Source: Alitta virens | Taxonomy: Eukaryota > Annelida > Polychaeta > Phyllodocida > Nereididae | Assembly (NCBI GenBank): GCA_932294295.1 | Contig: OW028583.1 | Coordinates: forward strand, 3,049,501 to 3,113,500 | DNA length: 64,000 nt | Direction of reading: 5' to 3' | Notes under the pieces: generated by a model | The model's input: the letters and a program-made list of their open reading frames with translations, nothing else | Told to the model about the DNA's origin: nothing | Databases searched by the model: none | Shown here: piece by piece, positions 33,681 to 45,848 of the stretch | Layout: every line of letters begins with the position of its first letter | Numbering within the stretch: the stretch's first letter is position 1 | Translations under genes and position numbers: made by a program

Positions 33681-33954
33681 TTTTATACACTCCATTCAAT
33701 ATATAGCATTAATTAGCATAGTAATAGATGCGGCAGTATATGTAGACTATAGCAGTACTGCATTAGCATTTCTCTAGATACTGTTGTAGCAAAAGAAGTC
33801 ATTTAGTCAGAGGCTGTAATATGTGCCTTTCTGGCCTCTTTGATGCTATCGGGTACTACAAAGGCTTCACAGACAGATATCATGCAAGTCCTCTACGTGC
33901 AGTCACTCAGTGTGAGTAATACAACTTCACAGACATAGAAAATGCACAGAATCA
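33681..33954. other. Unannotated sequence
   Basis: Nothing recognised. Confidence 0.3.
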
Positions 33955-34060
33955 GATAAAAAGAGGATGCACACATCAGTAAGTTTTGAAGTAAAAACTG
34001 TCCACTAGCATTATGTATGGTGAGGTATGCTGATGATATACTTCTGTCAATCTTACCTGC
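33955..34060 (+). pseudogene. Possible reverse-transcriptase fragment (YADD motif)
   Basis: The frame at 34020-34055 reads VRYADDILLSIL, containing the YADD catalytic-loop signature of retroelement reverse transcriptases. About 50 bases upstream, in another frame, QIKRGCTHQ resembles the G-C-P motif that normally precedes it by more residues. The intervening sequence is too short and has stops, so this would be a decayed scrap. A chance match is possible. Confidence 0.35.
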
Positions 34061-35730
34061 ATTTTAGGAGAGGTTAAAAAAAAAGCAGGATTCAATTCAT
34101 GAATAGTAAAAGCCAACTACTAATACTGCTGCAACACCATGGTCTGACAGCTATAACATTTAGAGTACATAGTATACAGTTGGTTCATTATATATGGTCG
34201 ACTCTAGACAGCTGTAGCAACCTATTTCTGGTTGTAGCTATAACTGGCTAAAGCCAGCCGCTTCTGTCTATTCCTGGCTTATAGCCGGCTTAATGAAAAA
34301 ATATAAACTATGGCAAATGTAAGGAATTTATCTAATACATCATTAATATGTATGTGCAATAGACATGCATATTTTAAGCAAGAAATGACAAATATAACTC
34401 TCAACCTATGCACCAGATGGTGCTGCATAGACTTTTACTAGATCCAGCTTTGAGTAGCCAGCTATAACCAAATGGTTCCATTTAGTGGCAGGCAGCATCG
34501 TATCGCAGAAGTTGTCTAGCTTTGTATAGATTCAATTTGACAGGACATTTTTAATGAAACTAACTATATATAAATGTTGCCACATTTTGAAGTAAAATGG
34601 AACCTGACAATTTCGACTATCTTCGGAGCATCACTGAATTGCCTACCAATATAATATAAAGGTGCTTCGTTTTGGATTTTGAATTTTAGTATTTCAGTAT
34701 AGAGACCTAGATAAATGTTCGTAAACTTTAGTGGGCTTTGTCTTTAAAGGTGCACTGTCTGTCAAATTTGCACATGAAAGTAATGATATAAATCAATACT
34801 GCCTTCTTGTTTCTTGATATATTTTAATTTTTACCATTACATGCCCATTTTTGGTCAACAATTTAGTTTTTATTTACAATAAATAATATTAATAATTGTT
34901 TTTCATGCCATCAAAAACTCAATATGTAAACAAACCCAGTGATGACATCACAATACTAAACAATGGTGATGGATGTCATATCCATTGTGTTTCCAATGTT
35001 TTGGTCTGGATTTTCTCTCAATGTATAATTTATTGTTGGGTTTCACTGTATTACAAACAGACCCACTTAAAATGAAATCCGTTAGTTCAAAACTCAAACC
35101 GTTACATCAATCTGCCTTCAACTACTTTCGCTTCAACCTTTTCAATTCATTACATTTACAGGGCCTGAGAGGTTCATATTATTTCTGATTACTGTATCTC
35201 GCATTATATTAATCTTGGCACCGAAGAGAAGTAAATTATTAAATTACACGACATTTCAATAAATTTAGAACAGAAATATATCAAGAGAGTTTGCGTTGAA
35301 CTAAATTAAATTCTGAATTAATCCGCATTGCACCTGAATAATTCCATACAAAGATCATAATGTCAGATTAAATTGCCTCATATTATCACTGAAACTTGAG
35401 TACCATGAAATATTTTAGCACAAGCCAAAATGCCAGAATAATTCACCATGAAGTCCAAAGCCCTCCAACTTGCCTGGAATGATCTGTATTGATTAACAGA
35501 GAACAGCAACTAGCAGACAATAGGCAATCTGGAATGTGCCCAACTCCACTAATCATTGTTATTATTCAAGTAAACGCAGTGTGAAACTCACACTTCTGGG
35601 TTAAATATTGAATTATGTGGCATCATGATGCAGTTGTGATAATATGAAGACAAATCAAGCATAATAACACAATCTGTCAACTCATTGCGTGTGGCATTTT
35701 ATTATGTTAGTTACACTAGTGGCCTAGTGG
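34061..35730. other. Unannotated AT-rich sequence
   Basis: A degenerate repeat of TAGCTATAACTGGCTA-type words lies at 34215-34300. Otherwise nothing is recognised. Confidence 0.3.
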
Positions 35731-35786
35731 TAAGGCTGACTGAAAATAATTTTTGTTTCCAATTTCCGACCGATCCGACTTTAAAT
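35731..35786. mobile_element. MITE family C, left-end fragment
   Basis: TAAGGCTGACTGAAAATAAT, then CCAATTTCCGACCGATCCGA, then unrelated sequence. Confidence 0.6.
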
Positions 35787-38160
35787 GAACGGTGTACATA
35801 AATATAAAGTATTCTTTATGAAGTAACCGATATTTGGTTGAGATTCCGAAGTATGCGAAATTTCTTCATTCTTTTTTTTTTCTTTATATTTAGAAAGAGA
35901 GGCTCCTGTTATTTGCCTAGTGGCATGTCTCCATCCTGACACTTTCAAATTAAGCCATCTTCGACTGCGGAAAGCAGTGGAAAAATTGTGGAGAGAAGCC
36001 TTTTTTGAGACTGTCTTTTTTGCTGTCAACCACAAAATGATAACCTCCCCCTAGCATCTGCTAATTGTGCCCCCCCCCCTTCAACTGCCAGCAGCCTTTC
36101 CTTGCTTCTCTAGCAGCTCGAATTATCGGTTTCCATGGCAACCATTCAGGAAGCTTGTCTTCCTTTGCCGAAGCCACGAGACAAGGCACAGCACTGGCCC
36201 CTTGACAATTTCCACATTTTCTTGATCACTGAGATAATTTCACTGATTGCAGACAGATAGCAGTTTAATTACATATAAAATAGCAAGGAAATCCAATGTA
36301 TTAAATCAAATGTTACCCTTCATTGTGACATAACATTACTCCACAGACCGGAATTTGTACATCACATTCATAAGGGGGGTGAATAAATAAATGAATGAAA
36401 AGAAATAAACAAATAGATAGATAGATAGATAGATAGATAGAGTGACAATTTACAAGACAAATAAGGTCATCTTGTCATGTGCTATTGTTCAGCAAGTACC
36501 ATATAATCATCATGCCTTATTACAGTTAAAAGCCAGCTTGACAGATATAACGGTGAAAGAACAAGACATATTACATCTCCTTGCTTTATTCCTTCTACAA
36601 GATTACAGGGACTCACAAATAGGATGAGAATGTTTGTAAAGAGGCATAGAATTACTGGTCATATAGAGAAGAAGGGATTCCTAATTACACTGACAGATCT
36701 ATGCCTTTGTTCTGTTCAGTTATTTACTGGCTAGGATGCTGAGGTTTCTATCTGCCTGCATCATCCTGTTTCTATCTGGACCGTCTGCATTTATCTATGT
36801 CTGTATCTATCTACATCTATCTGTTCTAGAACTGCATCTGTCTGCATCTATCTGTTTCTATTTTCATCGGTCTGAATCTATCCATTTCTAGCTTTACCTG
36901 TCTGCGCCTAACCATTTCTATAATTGTATCTGTCAGCATCAAACTTTATATCTGTTTCGGTCGACTTCTTTCTGTTTCTGTCTGCATCTATGATTCTGTC
37001 ATCCGTCTGTCTGTTAAACCAGCTTCGTGTGAGCCTCAGTATGAAGAATACCTCACTATCAAGTATCAAGAAGTTCAGACCACTGAATTAGGAGCTATTC
37101 GTATTCGGCACATCATCCAGATCAGAATTTGAAATATTTTGCCATAAAATATTTCTGTTGACACTTGAAAAACCCATTAGGTAGGTAGGACTTTTTTTTT
37201 TAACCTTAAAAGATTATTTTACTAATATAACGCGCTACAGCGAGAACATTTTTGAGGACTTACAAAAAAAATTTGTCATACACATCGATATCTTTTATAT
37301 GGTTGCGTAACCCGCAACAGGATTATTTTAAAGAATGGCCCCATTATTAAAGGTGACCTTTATAGCAAGGCGAACTTGTATAACTACATGACCTAATTAT
37401 AGTAATCTATAATAATCATGATCAGGATTATACCAAACCTCTCGGACTACTTCAGAAGTTTTCACCAACATTGAGAGAGATGCATAATTGACAGCAATAT
37501 AAATTCAAGCCTGGCAGGCCATATTGGGGATTTGCTGGCTAAAACCTCATCTTGGAGCTTACATAGTCCCCACAGTTTGCTTTTGGCTATAAACTGAGAA
37601 CTTCTTTCCTGATAATCGTATTGTTGGCTTCCATGTGGAATACAAATTTGAAGCAAGCTTCTGCGTGGCAAAGAGCGATTCATGGCAAAGACAGAAATTT
37701 GAGTCCATTTTGAGGGAAATGTGCTAAATGCAGGGTTATCTGACATTACTTTGTAATTTGAAGTTAATTGGTTAAATATGGACACATTAAGTGTCAAAAT
37801 TGTTTTTATGGCAAATAATGAGCCTCAACAATGAACTACCTGCACAATAGTCATATGATACTATTCAGGCAAATCATCGGTTTTTGTTTTCCAGTGATCA
37901 CCATCATCAGTACAAATGTGTATATATAATTATATAAATACATGTGCTACGATAACCACAAGACACATGTAGAACAACACACAACTTAGGTCCCCAGCAG
38001 AATCTATATCTACCTGTTAATGTTACAGCCTTCCTAGAAATCCATTAGTGAGCCTTACACAATGCTGATTCAGCCAGTTTGAGTTTTACATTTCGTCTCT
38101 GTTTACATGCCTTATCTAATTGTATGGACTGAACAAACCAAACCTTTAATGACTTCACCT
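35787..38160. other. Unannotated sequence with small microsatellites
   Basis: (ATAG)n at 36412-36440. A degenerate CTGTTTCTATCTGCATC repeat at 36740-37010. A 111-codon minus frame at 37462-37797 has no recognisable domain. Confidence 0.35.
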
Positions 38161-38171
38161 TTTATATATAC

Positions 38172-38200
38172 AATGTGGAACCTCGCCATTAAGACCACAT
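38172..38200. repeat. Pogo/Tc1-like terminal motif
   Basis: GTGGAACCTCGCCATTAAGA then CCACATTGGGA resembles the CAGTGGAACCTCG-type termini of pogo-group elements and overlaps the complement of the 17-bp satellite unit. It sits at the left edge of the 40-bp tandem array. Confidence 0.4.
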
Positions 38201-38365
38201 TGGGAGTAAAATGCACTAACATTAAAGTAGGGCCCAAATTTGGGAGTAAAATGCACTAAAATTAAAGTAGGGCCCAAATTTGGGAGTAAAATGCACTAAC
38301 ATTAAAGTAGGGCCCAAATTTGGGAGTAAAATGCACTAAAATTAAGTAAGGGCCCAAATTTGGGG
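38201..38365. repeat. Four tandem 40-bp units
   Basis: TGGGAGTAAAATGCACTAAC + ATTAAAGTAGGGCCCAAATT starts at 38201, 38241, 38281 and 38321 with very few differences. Each unit contains the palindrome-like GGGCCCAAATTTGGG. There are no distinct spacers. Confidence 0.93.
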
Positions 38366-38483
38366 TGATACCAGTCGAGTTTATAACAGAATTTCCGAGT
38401 AGTTTTTGTTATATCGATGTGGAGCGAAATATCTGAATGGGATACCTTCTCGAATGTGCAATTTCCTTATATTTTTCTTTCAG

Positions 38484-38589
38484 AAGATGGGGGTCCATTC
38501 CCAAAACAGGCATCCAGGAATCTCTGGTTTCTGTGCCAACAGCAGTTGCAGAACAGGACTTGGTACACCCAGGACTGCCAGAGGGACAG
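38484..38589 (+). CDS. Candidate orphan exon (unrecognised)
   Basis: A strong acceptor (TTTCCTTATATTTTTCTTTCAG) precedes 106 bases of balanced composition. They end at GGGACAG/GCAAGT, a good GC-type donor. The frame ending in phase 0 reads TGIQESLVSVPTAVAEQDLV, then HPGLPEGQ. The other two frames are open as well, so coding is not proven, and no partner exons are identified. I do not recognise the sequence. Confidence 0.2.
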
Positions 38590-38746
38590 GCAAGTGTATT
38601 TAAAGCAATAAGCCAGAATTAGCCAAACAATTAGGTAACAATACATGATTATCAAGATCATCTCAGGGCAAAATTCTAATATACTGCATACATATAATCC
38701 TACCATAACTTTTTTCTATATGATACACACTGACACTAACTGCTAC

Positions 38747-38834
38747 TAAGGCTAACTGAAAAAAAATTGGTTTTTTTCCGATTTCCCACCGGACCGACTT
38801 CGCAAGGCCCGACCTGAATTTTTGTTAAGGCATC
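38747..38834. mobile_element. MITE family C, left-half fragment
   Basis: TAAGGCTAACTGAAAAAAAA, CCGATTTCCCACCGGACCGA, GGCCCGACCTGAATTTTTGT, ending in GGCATCAGGG. Confidence 0.65.
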
Positions 38835-39374
38835 AGGGTCACAGAGTAATAATACCCAGAGGGGGCAGTGCAATTGAACCAATGTCAGCCTGTTCAGGGT
38901 TGTGTTTCACAATATGACAAGGCCGCAGTGACGGTTTCATATCAAAACAATAAAAGGATTTGTTCATATAAATACACCAATGAAAGTCAAATAATAAATC
39001 TTATAGATTTATCAGGGAATCGCATAATGAAAAACATTTTTAATGCTCAGAGCTAGTGTTTTACATTAATGCCAAGCATGCAGAAATATGACACAACAAT
39101 AACAACCATCACAATGACGTCACTTCCGATTGTTATGATTGTGACGTATTACCGCAAATTATGCCTATTATTGCCTAAAACCACCTTGACATGGCTTATA
39201 TAAATATGTGAGTGTCTCCTCTTACTATTTCTACTCTTTGCCAGGATATTAGTCAGCAATTGGCCTGGATTACGCAGGTGTACTCGTTGACATTTCGTGC
39301 TATGTGAGGAGAATGCCTGGTAAAAGATACATAAAGGCCATCAGACTTATTCGGGTGTGTATTATGCCAATAGA
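38835..39374. other. Unannotated sequence with a possible orphan core promoter
   Basis: TGACGTCACTTCCG at 39115-39128 combines a full CRE with an ETS-like site. About 75 bp downstream is CTTATATAAATA (39195-39206), TATA-like. No recognisable coding exon follows, so this may be coincidence. Confidence 0.2.
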
Positions 39375-39418
39375 ATATAATACAATACAATGCAATACAA
39401 TACAATACAATACAATGA
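39375..39418. repeat. (ACAAT)n microsatellite
   Basis: Eight ACAAT pentamers; the complementary motif of the TATTG arrays elsewhere in the window. Confidence 0.9.
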
Positions 39419-42020
39419 AGCAGTGACACACACACTACAAGATATTAGTTATTTGATAATTAAATAACTATTAACTAGTTTCGTCTAGAGGATTATAAAC
39501 AGTCAAATTGTTTATTTCTTTAATCTATGGAGATAGAGTGAAGAGAAAATAATGTTGCATAACTTATTAACAGCAAAATCAATAAACACCTTGACTAATT
39601 CATAAAATATATCTCATAAAAAGTTATTATAAGTATGTACATGCAGTGTAGGCCTATTAATTCACTAATTGAATACCAGACCAATTTAACCTATTTTATT
39701 TTTACACAAATTAATGTCAGTTTAGGCGCCAAGCCAAAAACTCACCTATCTACCAACAGAATCTACCCCCCAATCCATCCACTACAGGCTACAGCTACCA
39801 CATGTAGCCAGCATAGCCAGCCTAGCCATCATTGATTACCAAAGGCTGGCTCCAAAGAGTGTGAGCAAGAGACTAGAGGCCCCAGTTAAGCAACATGTCC
39901 TGATTCCCAGAGCTCTTTTTAAAAAGCCATCAATCTTAGAACAGCTGCCGCTTCACATGCCCACCCATTGTAAGTCATCCTAAGTCTTGTATCCATCCAA
40001 AGACTTCAATCTACTACATGTTCTAGATCTTGCATAGGTATATGACAAAAGTCTTGCATTAGCAGAGCATCTATCCAGATCTCTCAAATGAAAGTCTTGC
40101 ATAAGTGTAGAATCTAAGTCTTGCGTTTATCGACAGCTTAGTCTTGCTTCTATCATAAGTCTCGCATCTCACCTAAATACATTCTTGTTTTAGTCTTGCA
40201 TGACGTATGCATACTCATGAGTCTGGCATCTGTCCTGCTTTGCTTAACTTCCCAGATCCTAAGTTGCAAAAACGTTATGATATTCTTTGATGTTTCATGT
40301 GTCAGGAAACTAGAAGTACAAGTTAAAATTCAACAAGAAATCCACCACCCTGTCGATGGTTTCTGTTCTTATCTCATCATAAACATATATATTAGAAGCT
40401 GAATAAAAGCCTCTCCACTCAACACATCCCATGACAAAACAAGCAGCAAAAAACCTAATGTCCTGCACGGTATCTCAGCAAAGATTCCAAGTTGAAGTTG
40501 TACATGGCAATTTTAAGTCATGTTTCCAGCCACCATAATTCCTGCACATTTAGCAAGTCTCGAAAGTCAAAACGCATGCATACTATTGCCAATGATAATA
40601 AGTTGTGCATTGCAATTCTAAGTTGTGCATATAATCATCCTAATTCCTGCGCATCCAGATTGCCTCAAAGGCAAAACTTAACTCATGCACACTATCTTAG
40701 CAAGGATTCAAAGTCGTGCATGGCAATTTAAAGTCGTGCATCCAACCATCCTAATTCTGCACAGCTGGTGTCTTAGCACTAGTCTGGCGCAGCTTTTCAG
40801 CAGTGTCCTAATAAGGTCAGCTGAAGGATGGAGGGGAGACTAGCTGCTTAAGTCTGAGGTGGGTCTGTTTAAGCAGCTTAAACAAAGCACTCAGTCAGAG
40901 GTCTCCCGACTTACAATTCCGAAACATTGTGTCTCAATGTAAAGACGCAAAAACATTTGTCTCAATGTAAAGACGCAATGCAATAAATAGCAACTGACCA
41001 TCACAGACTAATCGCAGTCCTCTTAAACGTGTTGTTGCCTGTGTTAGCTGAAACTGTCTGAACAGCTATATATATATATATATGGCAAATATATTAGCCA
41101 TTGAAATGTAAAGCTAAAATTTAATCATGATAATATTAAATGAATTCAAAGTCAGACGTTATACTTTATTATACTGGAAAATTCCAGCAGACATAAAATA
41201 AAAAATTAAAAAACTCAATCAAATTCATCCTTAGCTCAAAGTCGTGATATATATACACAATATTTGCTCACCACTTATTAAAGACATAAAACAAAAATAA
41301 ATAATAGGACAAAAAAAAGAAGTAACTCTTGACTTTACATTTCAGCAACTATAAATACCAATTCAAATACTGCACAGCATGAGTCTGCATAAGGTATGGA
41401 AAACATCTTTAAACAGAAGAAGCACCCTTGGCTCATATTTAGTATTTGCTTGGAAGGTTTATTGATTTCTCAGAGGCTTGCTCTTCACACTTGCTGTGTG
41501 CTATTCACGCCCTGTAAACTTAATCACTGACAAGTCTTCAGGATGAGATGTCAGTCTATGTTAAGGGAGTGTAGCAGCGAGACTTGTAAATTTCTTTTTC
41601 AAGAATCTGTAGCTGTGATATGAATGTAGGCTACCAGTAGTTGTGATGGATGGGGTTGAGTGAAGTGAGGGGAGGGGGGGTTAATTAAAGAATGTTGACC
41701 CTATTCATGTATACAGAAGATATGCAAAGAAACCCCCCTTTAAAAACTACCTCATTACTGAGATCAGATGGATTGAAAATTGTTTGTTGCCGATTACCAA
41801 CCCCAACCCCACCCAACCTCACGAACCTTTTAGTTTCAGAATTTTTTCACAATGTCGGCTCGATAGTGAGGTGGCCTCTTGGTGCGCTTTCGCTGTGCAT
41901 CGGAATTTAAAAGGAGAGACATATAGTCGTACAAATGAGGATGAATGAATAAAAGAGAATGAGAATGAATAAATGAATGATGAACGGAATGACCGACCGG
42001 TTCACGGATTGATTTATTGA
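39419..42020. other. Unannotated sequence with degenerate tandem blocks
   Basis: AAGTCTTGCAT-type words repeat irregularly at 39980-40200. AAGTTGTGCAT/AAGTCGTGCAT with ATCCTAATTCCTGC words repeat at 40490-40770. (AT)n at 41065-41083. No gene is recognised. Confidence 0.35.
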
Positions 42021-42240
42021 TGGAATAATTGATTGATTAATTGATAGATTGATTCCAGCAACATCAGTCTTTCTTCAAACTATTATGAATGAATGCACAA
42101 TGAATTAATTTATTGACACAAAACAACAAAACTCTTTCTTCAAACGAATGAATGAATGAATGAATTATATCTAAAACACCACAAATCTTCCTTCCTGGAA
42201 TGACTCCGAATGAGAACAAATGAATTAATGAATGAATGCC
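42021..42240. repeat. (GAAT)n microsatellite region
   Basis: GATT/GAAT tetramers in several short runs separated by similar CAAAC.ACAAA.CTTTCTTC blocks, indicating duplication of an 80-bp segment (42060-42150 and 42115-42235). Confidence 0.75.
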
Positions 42241-43140
42241 ACCGAACAACACAATCCATCCTTCGCACTATGTTCACCCATCTCACTTTCATCAGCCAAT
42301 GCTCTCCATACATTAGCATTGGAAACCTTCCATCCCCGGGAGTATAGACTTTGGCTCAGGAAACACTTTGAGCCCCAGTCTGCTAATTTGCACACGTGAG
42401 GTTGTTGACTCAAGAGGGCTTTTCACAAAAGACTGCCACCCTCTTTTCAATCTAAAAGGGTTTCACGTTAATTCAGCAGGATTTATCCATTATGGAATTA
42501 ACAAGGGGTGGAAAATGGGGTAGAATGTAATATTTTGATAACATTTAGGATTGTACTCTAAAAGATTTATAGTGTCACAATAAAGTGTTTGTGTAAAATA
42601 AACATAACAGGGAATCTAAGAATTTGCATAATTTATAAAAATAAACATGGATACGTCACCAGTAATCAATAATATCCAGACAGTTACTATCTTAGAAATG
42701 ATATATTGTAACTGTTTCACTGTTTATATTAGAAACACTGGTAACCCAAAGCTTCCAAACATGATGAGAGAAAATTTGCTTTAATTATCAAAGTAGAAGT
42801 GTTAATGAAGATAAGGAGGAAGATCTACAAAGTGGCATTTTAAGGTAATCCATATGACTACCTGTTTGTAATTGAGTGCCCTATTAGGGCCATCTTCTGA
42901 CAACCTGTCATTTTAACAACCCTTTGTTGCAGTGATGTAAAAAAACTGTAATGTCAATGCATAGATGCTTTTTTATTTTAAATCTTTGTCTAAACTGATT
43001 CATTAATTCATTTATATCTCTTTAAATGTACTTGTCATTTGCTTAATTATTTCTGTCAAATGTATATACCTCAATGAAGTGTATAATAAACATATATACA
43101 TTATAGTTCATACAAGATGTAGCATCATGTATCCCTTTGT
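42241..43140. other. Unannotated sequence
   Basis: No feature recognised. Confidence 0.3.
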
Positions 43141-43144
43141 ATTA

Positions 43145-43232
43145 GCAGCATCAGCAACATCAGCAGCATCAGCATCATCATCAGCAGCATCAGCATCATC
43201 ATCAGCAGCAGCAACATCATCATCAGCAGCAG
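43145..43232. repeat. (CAGCAT/CAGCAG)n trinucleotide array
   Basis: Interrupted CAG/CAT triplets for about 85 bp. No flanking frame suggests that it encodes a His/Gln tract in a real protein. Confidence 0.9.
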
Positions 43233-44670
43233 CAGTAGCCTATGTTTGCATTTGAGCTCAGTCAGGGCCTGGATTTTGACATAATCCAGATGAACATCTG
43301 AGATGCGAGACTTTATTGATTTCTATCTTGTGCAGTATTGTGCACACTGAATAAATGTTGATGAACTGATTCAACCCAATGCACTGAAGCCGAGTGATGC
43401 AATCTGCTGCCAAGAGCATCCTCTTTGTTACTGCCTATTTTTAGTAGCCAGTAATTACAAGCTCAAAAATTATCGAAAGTCCCTAGTTTTGGCTATTTTT
43501 AGCCACCGGCATGCAGTACAAATTCAAAAATTTCGTATTTTTCCGCTTATCTTTAGCAGCCAGCTATTACTAATTGGAGAAAAGAATGACTTGTTTTTCA
43601 TTATTCTTAGTAGGTAGCCTGCAATTACAAATCATTAAAAAAAGACAAAAAAAAACAACTTATTTTGCTATTTCTAGTAGCAAGCAATTACATATTTGAG
43701 AAAAAATACTTATTTTTAGCAGCCAACAATATGATTCTCCGCCAAATTCTGAACGATCCAAAAAATTTAACATTCAAAATTTACACCTGCAGAATAAGTA
43801 CAGATTATATATATTCCCCATTATGAAATGGAAATGGTACCCCCTGAAATGAATTGTATGGTGCTTAACTAAATTTGGTTAGATCTTCAGGAGTAATACA
43901 GGGAGTACAAATGTGGGTTTGACATTTTGGCGGGGTGTGACAAATGAAAATCCTGATGTGAGAAATGTGTTACAGAAAAGCTGGAGGACAATCACAAATT
44001 TTTATTGTCTTCTATTACCAAATCATTTTATCTTACTTATTTATTTATCTTATACTGGGGAGGGTGTTACCCTGCAGGAACCCCAGCTTAACACACTCTT
44101 AACAAGCACAGTGCTTTCAGAAGGCATTAAACAAGGAGCCTTGTGCAGCCCACCCACTGTGCAGTCTTATAATTGGATTGGTAACCAAAGAGAGGCTTCC
44201 TCTGTATTTAGCCTCGTTTTGGAGACTCCTCTGCAACTGCAGCAGCAACCCCTCTGGCCATTGTGACGTCATAATGGTGATAAATGGCCACTGACGTCAT
44301 CAGTGGCACATAACAGCATCACAACTCATGGTTCTCATACAGAAAACATGAAGAGCTGGGTGGAATATGATATTTTGTTTAGAACAAGTGATACAAGCCC
44401 AAAGAATTGAATACATTGAATGCTACATTTCAATGACATGTCCTACCGTCACTATTTTAGGCTTAATTGTGATCACAGACAAACTGAATTCCATAATGCT
44501 CCTAGAATAAACGAACGAAATAAACGAATGAACAACGAATGAATGAAGGAGGCTTTAAAAAATTAGGCCATCCTTAAAAAGATTTCTGTTACGGGTTACA
44601 TGACACTTGAAAAAACCAAAAGAAAAAAGCCAAGGAAAAAAAATCTGTCATTCAATGGCCGGAAAAAGTG
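43233..44670. other. Unannotated sequence with a diffuse repeat and paired CREs
   Basis: At 43435-43730 TATTTTTAGTAGCCAG..AATTACAA recurs about every 70-80 bp in diverged form. At 44262-44306 two perfect TGACGTCA sites lie 29 bp apart, the second within CACTGACGTCATCAGTG. A 117-codon plus frame at 43913-44266 has no known domain. Confidence 0.35.
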
Positions 44671-44757
44671 CAGTAAAGGGGACCCAGATTGATGACCATA
44701 TTTTAACGAGCCTCATTGCCAGGCCTATGACGTAAAAATGCTTGAAATCAATGTGAC
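44671..44757. mobile_element. MITE family A, left-end fragment
   Basis: CAGTAAAGGGGACCCAGATT.., then GAGCCTCATTGCCAGGCCTA and ATGACGTAAAAATGC, matches the first 90 bp of the copy at 23162. The right half is missing. Confidence 0.65.
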
Positions 44758-45644
44758 CGGGACCAGACCAATGAAATTCTCCCAGACTGATTTTCAGTGC
44801 TTTACCCCTTTATCAAACGCTCACTTTTCTTAAAATTCCCTTTTTCATTCTGTTGGGTGACTGGTTACCACCAGTTACCAACAGTTATAACCATTCAAAT
44901 TAGGCCCGTTATAGTTGGGTACGACAGTACTAGTAGTAGTATAGGCCTGTGCACCCCCTATTATATATATCATCTTTATTCATACTCTTGGTATACTAAT
45001 ACAATACATGGTTTACACTATAATAATAAAAGTGCAAAAATTAATTGAGACACGTCCTCAATAATTGATTTAACTTCATTGGAAGTAAAGTCTAACTCTG
45101 CAAGTCCATCTCTCACCATTGACATTTCACGTACAGTGTGTGCTGCATGTAAATTAACAAGTGTTTTGCAGTCACATGTACATACTGTCCGAACACACTT
45201 TGTAACATCAATTATGCTATAGGCATACATGATGTTAATTGATAGCGGATAAGATACTGTATAAACCTTGCTGAAACCTGATAGCAATAGATCACATCAC
45301 AACCTCCTACCCAGCTAGCTCAACTGCAGTATATTTACATGATAAAATTGCCCAGGAAGTTGCATATTAAATCATATTGCATGACAGCCAGGCATCCATA
45401 AATGTTGCTACGCAGAGCAGAGAGCTGCGAGAGTCTGGCAGCGGCGACTCAGGCCGACCATTCATTGGTCAAGTGCTGTACATGTGCAATAACAGGCCAC
45501 ATGCTAAGAGCTTGTGTAGGGGAGATTTAGGCCTATAAATGACTTTACCAATATTGCCTATAAAGCTGTATTATATCAGTAAAGTCTGCAATTTAACTGT
45601 GGTAATATTATAATGAATACACATCATTTTTACCTGTTCCACAG
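44758..45644. other. Unannotated sequence with one unrecognised minus-strand frame
   Basis: A minus-strand open frame of 89 codons (45287-45018) has a fairly protein-like composition (HAAHTVREMSMVRDGLAELD, FTSNEVKSIIEDVS) but no family I know, no clear splice context and no partner. Otherwise nothing. Confidence 0.25.
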
Positions 45645-45848
45645 ACGTATTGCCTTGTACTCGGTGTCTATGCTGAGGCAAGTAAAAGACCTGTCCCATC
45701 CCATCGGGTAAATGACTCAATGTGTAACGAGATATGGACTCCAAGTCTCCAAGCAGCCTTATCATCTCATCATTACGTCTGCCTCTAACAGCAGCTGGTC
45801 ATATAAGCTGACTAAGCTTCAGACCCAGTACTAGCATCATTGAGACAT
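45645..45848 (+). repeat. SINE S2 copy, 5' truncated
   Basis: ACTCGGTGTCTATGCTGAGG, AAGTAAAAGACC, ATCTCATCATTACGTCTGCC, AGCTGGTCATATAAGCTGAC, TTCAGACCCAGTA. Body and complete S2 tail, no CTAT tail. Confidence 0.8.

Noticed and set aside
33484..33777. 97-codon frame rich in Ser, Leu and Pro
   Set aside because: Pure product of the CTCCA/CCTCT array.
43145..43232. His/Gln-rich coding repeat
   Set aside because: The CAG/CAT triplets are not in an extended open frame with protein-like flanks.
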